From assembly GCA_964350895.1 (NCBI GenBank), contig CAYGMG010000004.1, forward strand, positions 1 through 64,000: DNA of 64,000 nt, read 5' to 3'. Below the pieces are notes generated by a model, which was not told the origin of the DNA, did not search any database, and worked only from the letters and a program-made list of their open reading frames with translations. The position numbers were made by a program, and so were the translations under genes. Source of the stretch: Pseudomarimonas sp964350895. GTDB lineage: Bacteria; Pseudomonadota; Gammaproteobacteria; Xanthomonadales; Xanthomonadaceae. Of the stretch, positions 8,860 through 18,071 are shown piece after piece (position 1 is the stretch's first letter; each line of letters starts with the position of its first letter).

Positions 8860-10593
8860 TCAAGAACACGCAAACGCGAAGCGGGCGGTTTCCAAGCCGT
8901 CCTTGAACAGTGCATCACGCACCGACCAGATCGTGGTGGTGCCGCTGACCTCATTGGCGACGGCAATCGCCGGGCGGCCGTCGGGGCTGTCGGCGGCAGG
9001 GATGAAGACGATGCCTTCCGGGCCGAAGTCGCCGGCACCGGCGAAACTGGCGGGATCGTCGATATCGACCGGCGCGCTGAAGTCGCGATTGTTCTCGTAG
9101 GCCACGGCGAAGGCGTTGGCCGGATCGGTCACGTCGTAGACGGCGACGCCGCCGATGCGTTCGAGGCCGACGAAAACATAGGTGCGCTGTTCCAGCGAGG
9201 TGCCCGCTGCGATCGCCTCGGGCTCCGGACCCTTGTTGTCCGAGCGCGAGTCGGCGCTGCCGTTCTCCTCGTTGTCGCTGTTGAAGTCGGACGACAGAAG
9301 GGAGGCGGTCATGCACTCAAGCTCATCGCCGCTGTCGAACACCTGGGTTCCGCTGGCGTCGAAGATGCTGAAGGAGCGGCTGCCGAGCACCTGCAGGCGG
9401 TCGAGGTCGCCATCGCCGTCGAGGTCGCCATCGATGCGTGAGGCGTTCAGGCGACCCAGTGCCGCGTTGGCCTTGAGTGCGGCGGCATTGGGAAAGGCGC
9501 TGGCATCAAGTACCACGGCGCTGCTGCCGATGCGCGAGACTTCGCCGCGGTCATCGCCTTCGCCGGCGCTGGCGAAGAAGGTCTGGCCGGCGGCGGCGCC
9601 GACGCTGGGCGCGAAGCTGGCGATCGAATCGGGCATGTGCATGCCGAACACCGGCCAGTTGTCGAGGACGAAGGCCGGTCCGTTGCTGGCGCCGTCGCGG
9701 TCCGAAGGGTCGAGCCGGTTGCCGTGCAGCATGTGGTTCTTCAGTGGGATCGGAATGATCGGATCGACCGCGCGCAGCGCACGGGTGTTGAGGTCGATCA
9801 CCGCGAAGGCGTTGGCCTCCTGCAGGGTGACGAAGGCGAGGCTGTTGTCCGGCGCGAAGGCGATGTACTCCGGTTCAAGGTCCTTGCTCGCTGGGCGCGG
9901 CGGATTGCCGGGGCCGACCGGCTCGGTGAGCGTCTCACCCATGATGCGCACGCCGAGGGCGCGCAGCGCGGTTTCCTGGCCGTCCAGCGAGGCAAAGCCG
10001 ATCTGCGTTGCGGTGGCCATCGAAAGCCCCTGGCTGAAGTCGATCAGGGTGACCGAGCCGGGCGGGTCGTTGGCGACGTCGAGGTCACCGACCTCGCCTT
10101 CATTGGCCGACATCAGCAAGCTGCCGTCGCGGCTGAAACTCACGTTGTCCGGCAGCACGCCGGCCGGAAACACCCGCCGGAAGGCGCCGCTCGCCGCATC
10201 GAAGATCACGATCGAGCCGGGCGTCACCGCATCGAAGCCGGACACCGCGACGGCCAGCAGGCCGTTGCCGACCGCCACGCTCTGCAGGCCGGGCCCATAG
10301 GGCGTGATGTCGATGCTGCGGACCAGGGTCGGGGCGTCGAGATCACCCACGTCGAGCACGTCGACGCGGGTTTGCGCGCCATTGGTCACGAACAGCTGTT
10401 GGCTGCCCGCATCGTAGGCGACGATCTCCGCCGCCGCCGGACCGCCGCCGGCAAAGCTGCCGCGCTGCACCAGATCGAACGATCCGCCGGCGCGCGACTG
10501 GGTGATCTGCGGCGTGCTGGCTTCGCCCGAGGTAACCGCCAGACTGGCGAGCGCTGAGAGCAGGGCGGCGGTAAGCAGGCGGGTGCGCGGCAT
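8860..10593 (-). CDS. Secreted choice-of-anchor I type beta-propeller protein
   Basis: The predicted protein has 577 residues and an N-terminal signal peptide (LLTAALLSALASLAVTSGEA). The body is propeller-like, with recurring segments such as AEIVAYDAGSQQLFVTNG, SRDGSLLMSANEGE and YIAFAPDNSLAFVTLQEANA. These are typical of choice-of-anchor I proteins, extracellular proteins of unknown activity sometimes annotated as alkaline-phosphatase- or mesenchyme-like. An acidic stretch DGDLDGDGDLDRLQVLG may bind calcium. Close to the C-terminus is LFKDGLE, one of the terminal motifs shared with other secreted proteins in this window, here followed by nine more residues. It is monocistronic, convergent with puuC and divergent from the metallohydrolase gene. 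Enzymatic function is unknown. Confidence 0.75.
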   Translation of the reverse strand: MPRTRLLTAALLSALASLAVTSGEASTPQITQSRAGGSFDLVQRGSFAGGGPAAAEIVAYDAGSQQLFVTNGAQTRVDVLDVGDLDAPTLVRSIDITPYGPGLQSVAVGNGLLAVAVSGFDAVTPGSIVIFDAASGAFRRVFPAGVLPDNVSFSRDGSLLMSANEGEVGDLDVANDPPGSVTLIDFSQGLSMATATQIGFASLDGQETALRALGVRIMGETLTEPVGPGNPPRPASKDLEPEYIAFAPDNSLAFVTLQEANAFAVIDLNTRALRAVDPIIPIPLKNHMLHGNRLDPSDRDGASNGPAFVLDNWPVFGMHMPDSIASFAPSVGAAAGQTFFASAGEGDDRGEVSRIGSSAVVLDASAFPNAAALKANAALGRLNASRIDGDLDGDGDLDRLQVLGSRSFSIFDASGTQVFDSGDELECMTASLLSSDFNSDNEENGSADSRSDNKGPEPEAIAAGTSLEQRTYVFVGLERIGGVAVYDVTDPANAFAVAYENNRDFSAPVDIDDPASFAGAGDFGPEGIVFIPAADSPDGRPAIAVANEVSGTTTIWSVRDALFKDGLETARFAFACS

Positions 10594-10965
10594 CGTGGGG
10601 CTCCTTGACGAGAAGCCCGCAGTTAAACGGCTGGATATGGCAGGGCGGTGACAGTCGCGGTCATCGGACTGTCATCAGGCCGTCGCGATGCACGCCGCTG
10701 CCCGCCGAGGGCCAGGGCACTCCTCTGCGTTCGAGCGCACCTCCCGAACGCTGCGGACGGAGGTTGTTGACCGGGCAAGGGGAGATTCCAGCGCCAGCGA
10801 TGCCATCGCCGAACGCGATCCCCGGTCGGATGAGGGCAATGCCGCACGGCAGATCCGCCACCCTGTCGAGCCGTGAGCCGCGCACCCACGGCGGCATGTC
10901 GTTCGCGCGGCGCCGGGCTCGCCTACACTGCGCAAGGGGCCCTTGGCCTCGAACAGGAGTTGCCG
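10594..10965. other. Divergent intergenic region
   Basis: This 372-bp spacer separates two divergently transcribed genes for exported proteins and should contain both promoters. No strong sigma-70 pair, palindrome or small gene stands out. Open frames here are short and lack convincing ribosome-binding sites. Confidence 0.5.
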
Positions 10966-13434
10966 ATGTCACGATGCCGATTCGTCCTGCCCTGCGCCAT
11001 CGCAGCGCTCGCCCTGCTGGCCGCCGGCGCGTCTTCGGCGCAGTGGGTCAACCACTACGCCAAGTTGTCCGACTTCGGGCATCACGTTTATCTGGAGCAG
11101 CACGAGCTGCCGCTGCTGGCGCATGGTCCGCTGGATCCGGCGCCGGCCCCGGACGGGCGCCGGCTGGCAATGGCCGCGCAGGGCTGGCTTTGGCTGCTCG
11201 ATCTGGACAGCGGCGTCGCCAAGCGGCTGACTTCGGGCGCCGGGGTCGACAGCCGGCCGCGCTGGTCGGCGGACGGCAAGCGTCTGGCCTTCGTCCGCGA
11301 TGCCGATGCCGATACCGCCGTCGTGGTCCTTGATCTGCAAAGCGGCAACGAGACCCTGATCAACACCCCGGCGATCGAGCTGGATCCCGAATTCTCGGTC
11401 GATGGCCAGTACCTCTACTACAGCTCGGGCGCGGGGGGGGTGCTCAGCCTCTGGCGCCGCCATCTTGCCGCCGGCACCTCCGAGCAGATCAGCGACCTGC
11501 CTCAGGTCGAGCGCAATGTGCGTCGTCTCGCCGACGGCAGCGGCATCCTCTACCTGCATGGCGACGGGCCGGCGCGCTCGCTGCGCCTGCGTGACTTCAT
11601 CGCCGGCAGCGACGTCGCCGTGCGCGAAAACAGCCTGACCTACCACCTGACCGCCGATGTGCATCCGACCCAGCGCATCGCGGTGTTCAGTTCGCCGACC
11701 GACAACGACTACCATCTGTACTCGATCGACCTCGACCGACCCGGGCCCGCGCTGCGTCTGACCAGCGGCAAGGGCTATGCGCAGACGCCGGCCTTCAGCG
11801 CCGACGGCAGCACGGTGTTCTACGTCGAGCCGGACGCCGACCAGCAGTTCCAGCTGTGGGCGGTCCCCAGCCTCGGCGGCGCGCCGCGCGAGGTGTCGAT
11901 CCGGCGCTGGGACTACACGGTCGAGACCGGTGAGCTGGTGGTCGAGACCCGCGACGATCAGGGCCGCCCTCTGCCGGCAAGGCTGAGCATCACCGATGCC
12001 GCCGGGCATCCGGTGAGCAATCCCGCCGGACCGACCTATCGTGATCCCGAGACCGGGCGCTACTACTTTTACAGCGCAGGCCAGGTCCGTCTGCAGCTGC
12101 CGCCCGCGGAGTACCGGATCCTGGCCGCGCGCGGGCCGATGATCACAATGGCCCGCGCCACCGGCAAGGTGCGTAGCGGCGAGAGCAGCGCTGCGACCCT
12201 GCAGCTGGATACGCTGTGGTCGGCCGCGAAGGCCGGCTATGTCTCGGTGGATCAGCATGTGCATCTGAATGGCGACGGCCACCATCGCGCCACCCACGAG
12301 GACATGCTTGACCTGCTCGCCGGCGAGGATCTTGATCAGATCAACCCGATGTCCTGGAATCGCTGGGAGCGCGGCATCGACATCCCGCTGATCGGCCAGC
12401 GCACCGTGCGCGACGGGCGCACCGTCGACCAGTCGCAGGAGGTGCGCTCCCACTTCCACGGCCACGTCGGCCTGTCCGGCAATGATCTGGCCTATCGGCC
12501 CTGGTTTTTCGGCCCGAACAACCCGCACTACGCGGATCCGGATCAAAGCAACGGCGATGTGATCGCGTTTGCCGAGCGTCACGATGCATTTGCCACCTAT
12601 GTCCACCCGATTGGCAGCGACCAGGATCCGTTCGCCGACCTCGCCGCCAACCCGATCCCGCTGGAGCTGGTCTCCGATGGCGTGCTTGCCGAACGCATGG
12701 GGCTGGAAATCGTCTGCGCCTGGACCAGCCCGTTGGGCACCTCGGCGCTGTGGTATCGGCTGCTCAACATCGGTCGGCCGGTTGCCGCGATGTCCGGCAC
12801 CGATGGCTGGGCCGATTTCCATCGCACGCCGGCGATGGGCACGGCGCGGACCTATGTGCGGGTGGCCGAATCGCAGCGCGACTACGATCAGGTCTTGGCC
12901 GCGTCGATTGCCGGCAGGAGTTTCGTCAGCACCGGCCCGGCTCTGGTCTTCGAGCTCGGCGAGGGCGCCGCTCCAGGCGAGGTCGTCGGCGGCGGTGAGC
13001 AGGCATGGCGGGCAACGCTCGCCAGCACGGTGGCCGTCGACCGTTTCGAGATCCTGGTCAACGGCGCTGTGGTGCACAACGAACGCGGCGTCGAGGCTGG
13101 CAAGACCCGCCAGCTCGCCGGCACGCTTTCCCTGCCCGAAGGCGGCTGGGTCGCCGCACGCGCCTACGCCAGTGAAGTCCTCGATGACCCCTGGCCAAGC
13201 ATGGCCATGCGCCCCTTCGCGCACAGCTCACCGATCTGGATCGACAAGATCGGCAGCGTCAATCCAGCCGCGCGCTCGGCCGCCGCTGCCGATCTGCTGC
13301 GGGCGCTGGATGCAGCCGAGCAGCGCTACAAAGCGGCCTATGGCGCCACGTCAATGAGCAGGATGCAGACGCGGTTCGACGCCGCGAGGAAGCAATTGAG
13401 GTCGTGGGTCGACGCGTCCGGTGGTGCCGGTTAG
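10966..13434 (+). CDS. Exported CehA/McbA-family metallohydrolase with N-terminal TolB-like propeller
   Basis: The start is placed at 10966, after AGGAG, which gives an 822-residue protein beginning with a clean signal peptide (ALALLAAGASSA). Residues about 50-310 carry WD40/TolB-type repeats (PAPDGRRLAMAAQGWLWLLD, RPRWSADGKRLAFVRD, TPAFSADGSTVFYVEPD). A carboxypeptidase-regulatory-like beta domain follows at about 320-410. A PHP-type metal-dependent hydrolase begins at Gln430-His-Val-His433, with later possible ligands in HFHGHVG, YVHPIGSD and SGTDGWADFH. CehA (carbaryl hydrolase) and McbA-related proteins share this last domain, but most family members have unknown substrates. The gene stands alone; a repeat-rich spacer follows. 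The hydrolase call is from domain resemblance and the substrate is unknown. Confidence 0.75.
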   Translation: MSRCRFVLPCAIAALALLAAGASSAQWVNHYAKLSDFGHHVYLEQHELPLLAHGPLDPAPAPDGRRLAMAAQGWLWLLDLDSGVAKRLTSGAGVDSRPRWSADGKRLAFVRDADADTAVVVLDLQSGNETLINTPAIELDPEFSVDGQYLYYSSGAGGVLSLWRRHLAAGTSEQISDLPQVERNVRRLADGSGILYLHGDGPARSLRLRDFIAGSDVAVRENSLTYHLTADVHPTQRIAVFSSPTDNDYHLYSIDLDRPGPALRLTSGKGYAQTPAFSADGSTVFYVEPDADQQFQLWAVPSLGGAPREVSIRRWDYTVETGELVVETRDDQGRPLPARLSITDAAGHPVSNPAGPTYRDPETGRYYFYSAGQVRLQLPPAEYRILAARGPMITMARATGKVRSGESSAATLQLDTLWSAAKAGYVSVDQHVHLNGDGHHRATHEDMLDLLAGEDLDQINPMSWNRWERGIDIPLIGQRTVRDGRTVDQSQEVRSHFHGHVGLSGNDLAYRPWFFGPNNPHYADPDQSNGDVIAFAERHDAFATYVHPIGSDQDPFADLAANPIPLELVSDGVLAERMGLEIVCAWTSPLGTSALWYRLLNIGRPVAAMSGTDGWADFHRTPAMGTARTYVRVAESQRDYDQVLAASIAGRSFVSTGPALVFELGEGAAPGEVVGGGEQAWRATLASTVAVDRFEILVNGAVVHNERGVEAGKTRQLAGTLSLPEGGWVAARAYASEVLDDPWPSMAMRPFAHSSPIWIDKIGSVNPAARSAAAADLLRALDAAEQRYKAAYGATSMSRMQTRFDAARKQLRSWVDASGGAG

Positions 13435-13770
13435 CGCCAGAATCGGCGGCGCGGGGCGGTGGATCTTGGCAGAAGCGTCTGCCAAGGGCGCATTGTTGCC
13501 GTTGGCGGATCAGGTCGGCGAGCTGTTGTGGGAGCGGATCGTATCCGCGACCGCAGCGCTGCAGGCTTGCCACTGACTGCGGTCAGATCGGAGTTCCGCG
13601 GTCGCGGATACGATCCGCTCCCACAACAGTCCGCTCCCACAACAGCTCGCCGGATTGCCCTGCGAACGGCAGCTTCGCGCCCCACGTCGACATTCCCAGA
13701 GCTGACCTGGATACGGCGCGCTGGCCACCGTCGCCGGCATGCAGGCCGACGGTCGCTCCGGGACAGGACA
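13435..13770. other. Convergent intergenic region with a large inverted repeat
   Basis: This 336-bp spacer lies between two convergent genes. It contains the composite palindrome at 13516-13652 and no credible gene. The rest is unremarkable. Confidence 0.6.
13516..13652. repeat. Nested inverted repeat of TGTGGGAGCGGATCGTATCC elements
   Basis: The left arm (13516-13554) is complementary both to 13598-13629 (its inner part) and to 13630-13652 (its outer part, CGGCGAGCTGTTGTGGGAGC). The right side is thus a tandem of one complete and one truncated copy, and two alternative hairpins can form. This is a BIME-like composite, distinct in sequence from the repeats around puuC, and may terminate transcription from both flanking genes. 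Confidence 0.8.
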
Positions 13771-16020
13771 CTAGCCGACGACGCCGATACCGATCGGTGC
13801 CAGCAGCATGTTCCATAGCCACATCGCGGCGCAGGCAGCGACCATGGTCAGGACCACGATGCTGTGGCGGATTTTCCGCAACAAGCCCCAGTTTGCCGTC
13901 CAGGCACGCGGCAGGGTGAGCAGGGCGAGCAGGCTGAGCGCGGCGGCGATCTGCGCGGCCAGCACGGCGTGCGGCAGCATGGGAGTCGGGTACTGCTGCA
14001 CCACGTCGTTGCCCAGGCGCGAGAACTCGGCGCTGACCAGGGCGACCATCACGAAGAACCCGATCCAGCCGAAGCATGCCAGCAGCAGCGTCGCCGCTGG
14101 AACCCGTCCGCTGGGCGCGGCCGACGTGGCGTAGCCGCGGCGGCCGCTCCAGCGCGCCCAGGCGACCAGTGGCACGAGCACGGAAAACAGTCCGCTGGCG
14201 GCAAGCAGGGCGATCAGGGTTTTCGGGTGATTCCACCAGGTCAGTCTGTCGGCGACCCAGTGGCCGCTGCCGGGCACCAGGGTGGTGGCGCGGCCGTTCT
14301 CGTCGACCAAGAAGGTGAGTCGCTCATCGCCTTCGATGCCGCGGAAGACCAGCTCCGACTCGCGAACGAAGGCGAGCGTGTCGCCGCCCAGCTTGACGCG
14401 CATGATGCCCTTGGCGTCGATGCCCACATCGATGGTGTCGATGCTGTTGAACAGGTGTTCAAGGGTGCTTTCGTTGCGCCGCAGGTTGGCGTAGCTGCCG
14501 GCGAAGCGATCGGCCTGGGCGAACAGATCGGGGTCGGGCGCGGGCAGCGGCGCCGGTCGCGCCGCGGCGACGTAGCGCTGGAAGATCATCGCCGGCACCC
14601 GGCTTACCATCTTGCGGCCGGTGTTGCTGTTGGTCGATATGAAGACGCCGAGCCCGGCCTCGGGCAGCACGACCATGGCGCTCATCATGTCCAGCGTGGC
14701 GCCGCCGTGGCCGAGCGATTGCAGATCGCCGAAACGCGAGGCGAAAAATCCGTGGGCGAAGCCGCTGACCGCATCGGCATTGCGAAAACGTACCTGGCTC
14801 ATCCGCGCGAAGGTCTCCTCGTCGAGCACGCGGGCGCCGTCCAGCTGGCCGCGGCCCAGCAGCATGCGCATGTAGCGGCCCATATCGGCCGCCGAGGAGG
14901 ATGCGCCGCCGACCGCTGATGCGTGCGCGACGTGCTCGAAGCGGGTGCCGATGAAGCTGCCGGCCTCGCGCTGCTGGCCGGTTGCCCAGTCGTCGATCAG
15001 GGTGTCGGCTACGCGCCGCGAATCGCCTTCGGGAAGCTTCTCGCGAAAGGTGGTGTGCTGCATGCCGAGCGGCTGCAGGATCTGCTGCTCGACCACGTCC
15101 TCGAAGGGTGCGCCGCTTTGCACGGCGATGATATGGCCGAGCAGGCCGACGCTGTAGTTCGAGTAGACCGCGCGCGCGCCGGGCGGACGAACGCGTGCCG
15201 GACGATAGCGCTCAAGGTATTCCTCGGCGGTCGGCACGCTGTCACCGTCGCGCAGGATCAGATGGCCGAGCGAGCTGTCCTCGAAGCCGGCCGTATGGGT
15301 CATCAGGTGCCAGACGCGGATCGGACCGAGGGCGTCGGGATCAGCGATGTCGAGCGCGTCGGGCAGGTAGTCGTTGATCTCGGCCTCCAGATCCAGCTGG
15401 CTGCGCTCGACCAGCTGCATGGCGGCGATGTAGGCGAAGGTCTTGGATACCGAGCCGATGCGGAACAGGGTGGTCTGCGGGTCGACCGGCAGCTCGGGGT
15501 CGAACGATGCGTTGCCATAGCCGCGCAGCAGCAGCGGACCATCGCGATCAACCACCGCGATGGTGGCGCCGGCCACCTGATCGCTCTGCATCATCGACTT
15601 GATCATGCCGTCGACGAAGGCGCTCAGATCGTCGCGGTCAATGGCTTCAGCGGATGCCGACGGAAGCGCATCCGACCCTGCGGGCAGTTCGGGCTGGGCA
15701 GTCGCAGGATCGGTGGCGATACCTGCATCGCCGTCCGCTGGTGCCGGAACGGGGTTGCTAGCCGGGGCCGCGGCATCGTCTGCGCTGGTGGGAGCGAGGG
15801 CGGCATCCGTCGCGCTGGCTTCGACAGGCGGGCTGGCGGAAGCGGATGACGGGTCCCCGACTTCGACCGCGGGGTCAAACTCCAGCTGCGGCGCAGGCTC
15901 GGCTGCTGGCTGCGCAGCGCTCGCTTCAGGCGCAGGCTGCGCCGGCGCGGAGTCTTGCGCCCGTACCGCGGACAGCGACAGGCCAGCGATCAGGACGAGC
16001 AGGGTGGCGGCAGTGCGCAT
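13771..16020 (-). CDS. Exported serine hydrolase, class C beta-lactamase fold, with C-terminal membrane segments
   Basis: The protein has 749 residues. A signal peptide (LVLIAGLSLSAVRA) precedes about 100 residues of Ala/Pro/Ser/Asp-rich low-complexity linker. The beta-lactamase/DD-peptidase domain spans about 130-475, with the nucleophile motif Ser190-Val-Ser-Lys193, the Tyr286-Ser-Asn motif and a GHGGAT block. A lipocalin-like stretch (TLAFVRESELVFRG) follows, then four hydrophobic helices in the last 150 residues. These proteins include D-aminopeptidases, esterases and PbpE-like enzymes, and most have no known substrate. The active site would be periplasmic, tethered to the membrane. The gene lies 125 bp beyond the histidine kinase gene on the same strand and could be co-expressed with it. 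Beta-lactam hydrolysis cannot be inferred. Confidence 0.8.
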   Translation of the reverse strand: MRTAATLLVLIAGLSLSAVRAQDSAPAQPAPEASAAQPAAEPAPQLEFDPAVEVGDPSSASASPPVEASATDAALAPTSADDAAAPASNPVPAPADGDAGIATDPATAQPELPAGSDALPSASAEAIDRDDLSAFVDGMIKSMMQSDQVAGATIAVVDRDGPLLLRGYGNASFDPELPVDPQTTLFRIGSVSKTFAYIAAMQLVERSQLDLEAEINDYLPDALDIADPDALGPIRVWHLMTHTAGFEDSSLGHLILRDGDSVPTAEEYLERYRPARVRPPGARAVYSNYSVGLLGHIIAVQSGAPFEDVVEQQILQPLGMQHTTFREKLPEGDSRRVADTLIDDWATGQQREAGSFIGTRFEHVAHASAVGGASSSAADMGRYMRMLLGRGQLDGARVLDEETFARMSQVRFRNADAVSGFAHGFFASRFGDLQSLGHGGATLDMMSAMVVLPEAGLGVFISTNSNTGRKMVSRVPAMIFQRYVAAARPAPLPAPDPDLFAQADRFAGSYANLRRNESTLEHLFNSIDTIDVGIDAKGIMRVKLGGDTLAFVRESELVFRGIEGDERLTFLVDENGRATTLVPGSGHWVADRLTWWNHPKTLIALLAASGLFSVLVPLVAWARWSGRRGYATSAAPSGRVPAATLLLACFGWIGFFVMVALVSAEFSRLGNDVVQQYPTPMLPHAVLAAQIAAALSLLALLTLPRAWTANWGLLRKIRHSIVVLTMVAACAAMWLWNMLLAPIGIGVVG

Positions 16021-16145
16021 GGAGCTTCCTTCTGGCCATCGGGATGCGCCGCGCCGACCGGTTCAGATCGGCGACGACCTCAGCAGTCTACGTTCAAGTC
16101 CGCAAAAGCTTTTCCGCTCGGGGCCTTGACGCGACGATGTGTCGA

Positions 16146-18071
16146 TCAGACAGCGTCCGCCGGCACCGGGAAGCGGAGCAGGGCGCGGGTCCCCTTGGCC
16201 GGTACGCTTTCGACGCTGAGGCAGCCGCCCAATGAACGGCTGCGCTGAGCCAGGCTGGCCATGCCCCTGCCAGGCGCAAGCGCATCGCTGTCGAACCCGA
16301 TGCCATTATCGGATACCTCGATCTGGATCTGGGCGGCGCCATGTTCCGGACCGGCGCCGATAAGCTTGCAGCTCAGACTTATCCGATCAGCCCTGGCGTG
16401 CTTGACCACGTTGGTGATCAGTTCCTGCAGGATGCGCAGCACCTGAAGGCTGTCCTGAGCAGACATCCGCGGCAGATCTGGCATCTGGGTGAAGTCCCAT
16501 TCCATGCGGATGCCCAGCGCCGTCAGGCGGCTCGCGAGCCGTTCGCGGAGCCGCGCAAGCGGGTCGTTAAGACACTCACTGTGCACATCGCTGGCGTCAA
16601 TCAGCAGGCGAAGATCGTCCAGTGCGGTCTGGATCGGCTCGCGCAGCAGGGCGCCAGACTCTCCGCGGTCGGCAAGTGCCAGGGCTTGCACCAGTTGACC
16701 GCCGACACCGTCGTGCATCTCCCGCATCAGCCGGTCACGCTCTTCGAAGCGGGCGCGCTCCTTGTCGATCTCTGCAGTTCTTCGCCAGCTGCGCTCCATT
16801 TCAGCGGTCTTCTCCGCGACCTTGATCGCCAGTTGCCGATTGGTTTGCTCGGCAGTCGCCAGTGCCTGGGCATAGCGACGCAGCAGCATGCCGCCAAACA
16901 CCAGGAAGACCATCGGTGCGGCAAAGGGCAGGTAACGCATCGACTGCCAGTTCCCGATCATACGCGCGTCGACCAGCCAGTCGCGGACGCCGATTGCCAG
17001 CAGACTGCTGGCAAGGATCAGCAGCCAGCGGGATTCCCGGTGGTCGGGGCGAGCACGTACGGCTGTCCAGAGCTGGGCCGAGATCACAGCGCCCACGGCA
17101 AGCACGCCGGGGACGACCAGGTAGAGGGCCACTGACTGATAGCCCCCACGCCAGTCGACCGCGCTCACCGACAGCGCCATGGCTGCCGAGAGCGTGCCGA
17201 ACACCAGCACCGCGCGCTCGATGCGGCGATGCCGGTTGCCAAGCAGGCGCTGCACGAAGTACAGGCCAAAGATCACAAACCACACCAGGCTCAACAAGAC
17301 CAGCGGGCGGACCAGCCATGCTGGTAGCTGCGTGCCGATCATTCCGAGGTCGACCGCCGTATGCAGCGCCCAGCACGCCAGTGCCGCAGCAAACCAGCCG
17401 AAGGACGTGTCCTGTCGGCGGACCAGGAAGATCCCCGCAAGTGCGACGGCCAGCAGGCTTATCACCTGCACGGCAATGCGCGGCCAGGTCTTTTCGATCC
17501 GGTTGCGAGTCGCCTTGTAGGCAGCCATCTGCGCGGCATCGCCGAGCCAGACTTCGGCCAGGCCAGCGCTGTTGATGCGCGAGCGGACCAGGATCAGCAG
17601 CGAGTTCCGGCCCGGTTTGAGCAGGCTGGGGCTCAGGTTGTAGCGAAGATCATGGCGATACTCGGGCGGCGGGTCGCGCTCAACGCCGGAGTCGGCCAGG
17701 AGCGCCCCATTCACCCAGATCTTTGGCGCAGCATAGGGCCGCTGCAGCATCAGTCCCCACAGGCTCGGTGCAGACGTTGGCAGTTCAAACGCGAATCGGA
17801 ACCAGACGTGCTGCAGCTCGGAATTCGGGTTCACCGGAGCGCTGTCGGGCAGGTCGACGCGGTGCCAGTCCTCGGTGGCTGTGGGATCGCTGGAGAACGG
17901 TGCCAGGCTGCGCTCCGCGGCGTTCAGACGAAGAAGCGGTGTCGGGAGTTCGGTGTGGGTTGCGCGATCAAGACCAAGGATCAAGAGCAGGCCGCTCAGC
18001 AGTCCGAGCAGCAAGCACAACCAGGCGCGACGCCGAGCCGCTGCGTGGTCAGGGTCAGTTTTGGGCGGCAT
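16146..18071 (-). CDS. Sensor histidine kinase (7TM-type sensor, HisKA_3 family)
   Basis: The 641-residue protein begins with a transmembrane segment (about 16-35), then an extracytoplasmic beta-rich domain of about 150 residues like 7TMR-DISM sensors (WFRFAFELP, IWVNGALLADSG). Several membrane helices follow (about 200-400), then a coiled-coil stretch rich in Glu, Lys and Arg. The phosphoacceptor is His453 in REMHDGVGGQLV, characteristic of the NarL-partner kinases. The ATPase domain shows ELITNVVKHA and DNGIGFD. The gene overlaps the end of the response regulator gene by 17 bp, so the two form a translationally coupled pair. The signal is unknown; neighbouring genes for secreted carbohydrate-active-like proteins suggest an extracellular cue. 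Confidence 0.9.
   Translation of the reverse strand: MPPKTDPDHAAARRRAWLCLLLGLLSGLLLILGLDRATHTELPTPLLRLNAAERSLAPFSSDPTATEDWHRVDLPDSAPVNPNSELQHVWFRFAFELPTSAPSLWGLMLQRPYAAPKIWVNGALLADSGVERDPPPEYRHDLRYNLSPSLLKPGRNSLLILVRSRINSAGLAEVWLGDAAQMAAYKATRNRIEKTWPRIAVQVISLLAVALAGIFLVRRQDTSFGWFAAALACWALHTAVDLGMIGTQLPAWLVRPLVLLSLVWFVIFGLYFVQRLLGNRHRRIERAVLVFGTLSAAMALSVSAVDWRGGYQSVALYLVVPGVLAVGAVISAQLWTAVRARPDHRESRWLLILASSLLAIGVRDWLVDARMIGNWQSMRYLPFAAPMVFLVFGGMLLRRYAQALATAEQTNRQLAIKVAEKTAEMERSWRRTAEIDKERARFEERDRLMREMHDGVGGQLVQALALADRGESGALLREPIQTALDDLRLLIDASDVHSECLNDPLARLRERLASRLTALGIRMEWDFTQMPDLPRMSAQDSLQVLRILQELITNVVKHARADRISLSCKLIGAGPEHGAAQIQIEVSDNGIGFDSDALAPGRGMASLAQRSRSLGGCLSVESVPAKGTRALLRFPVPADAV

Noticed and set aside
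10969..13224. 751-residue antisense frame opposite the metallohydrolase gene
   Set aside because: Composition is that of a reverse-complement shadow; the plus strand has a signal peptide, propeller repeats and metal motifs.
13771..16020. True class C beta-lactamase (resistance gene)
   Set aside because: The SxxK and YxN motifs are shared by many peptidases and esterases; the length, stalk and membrane helices are unlike AmpC.
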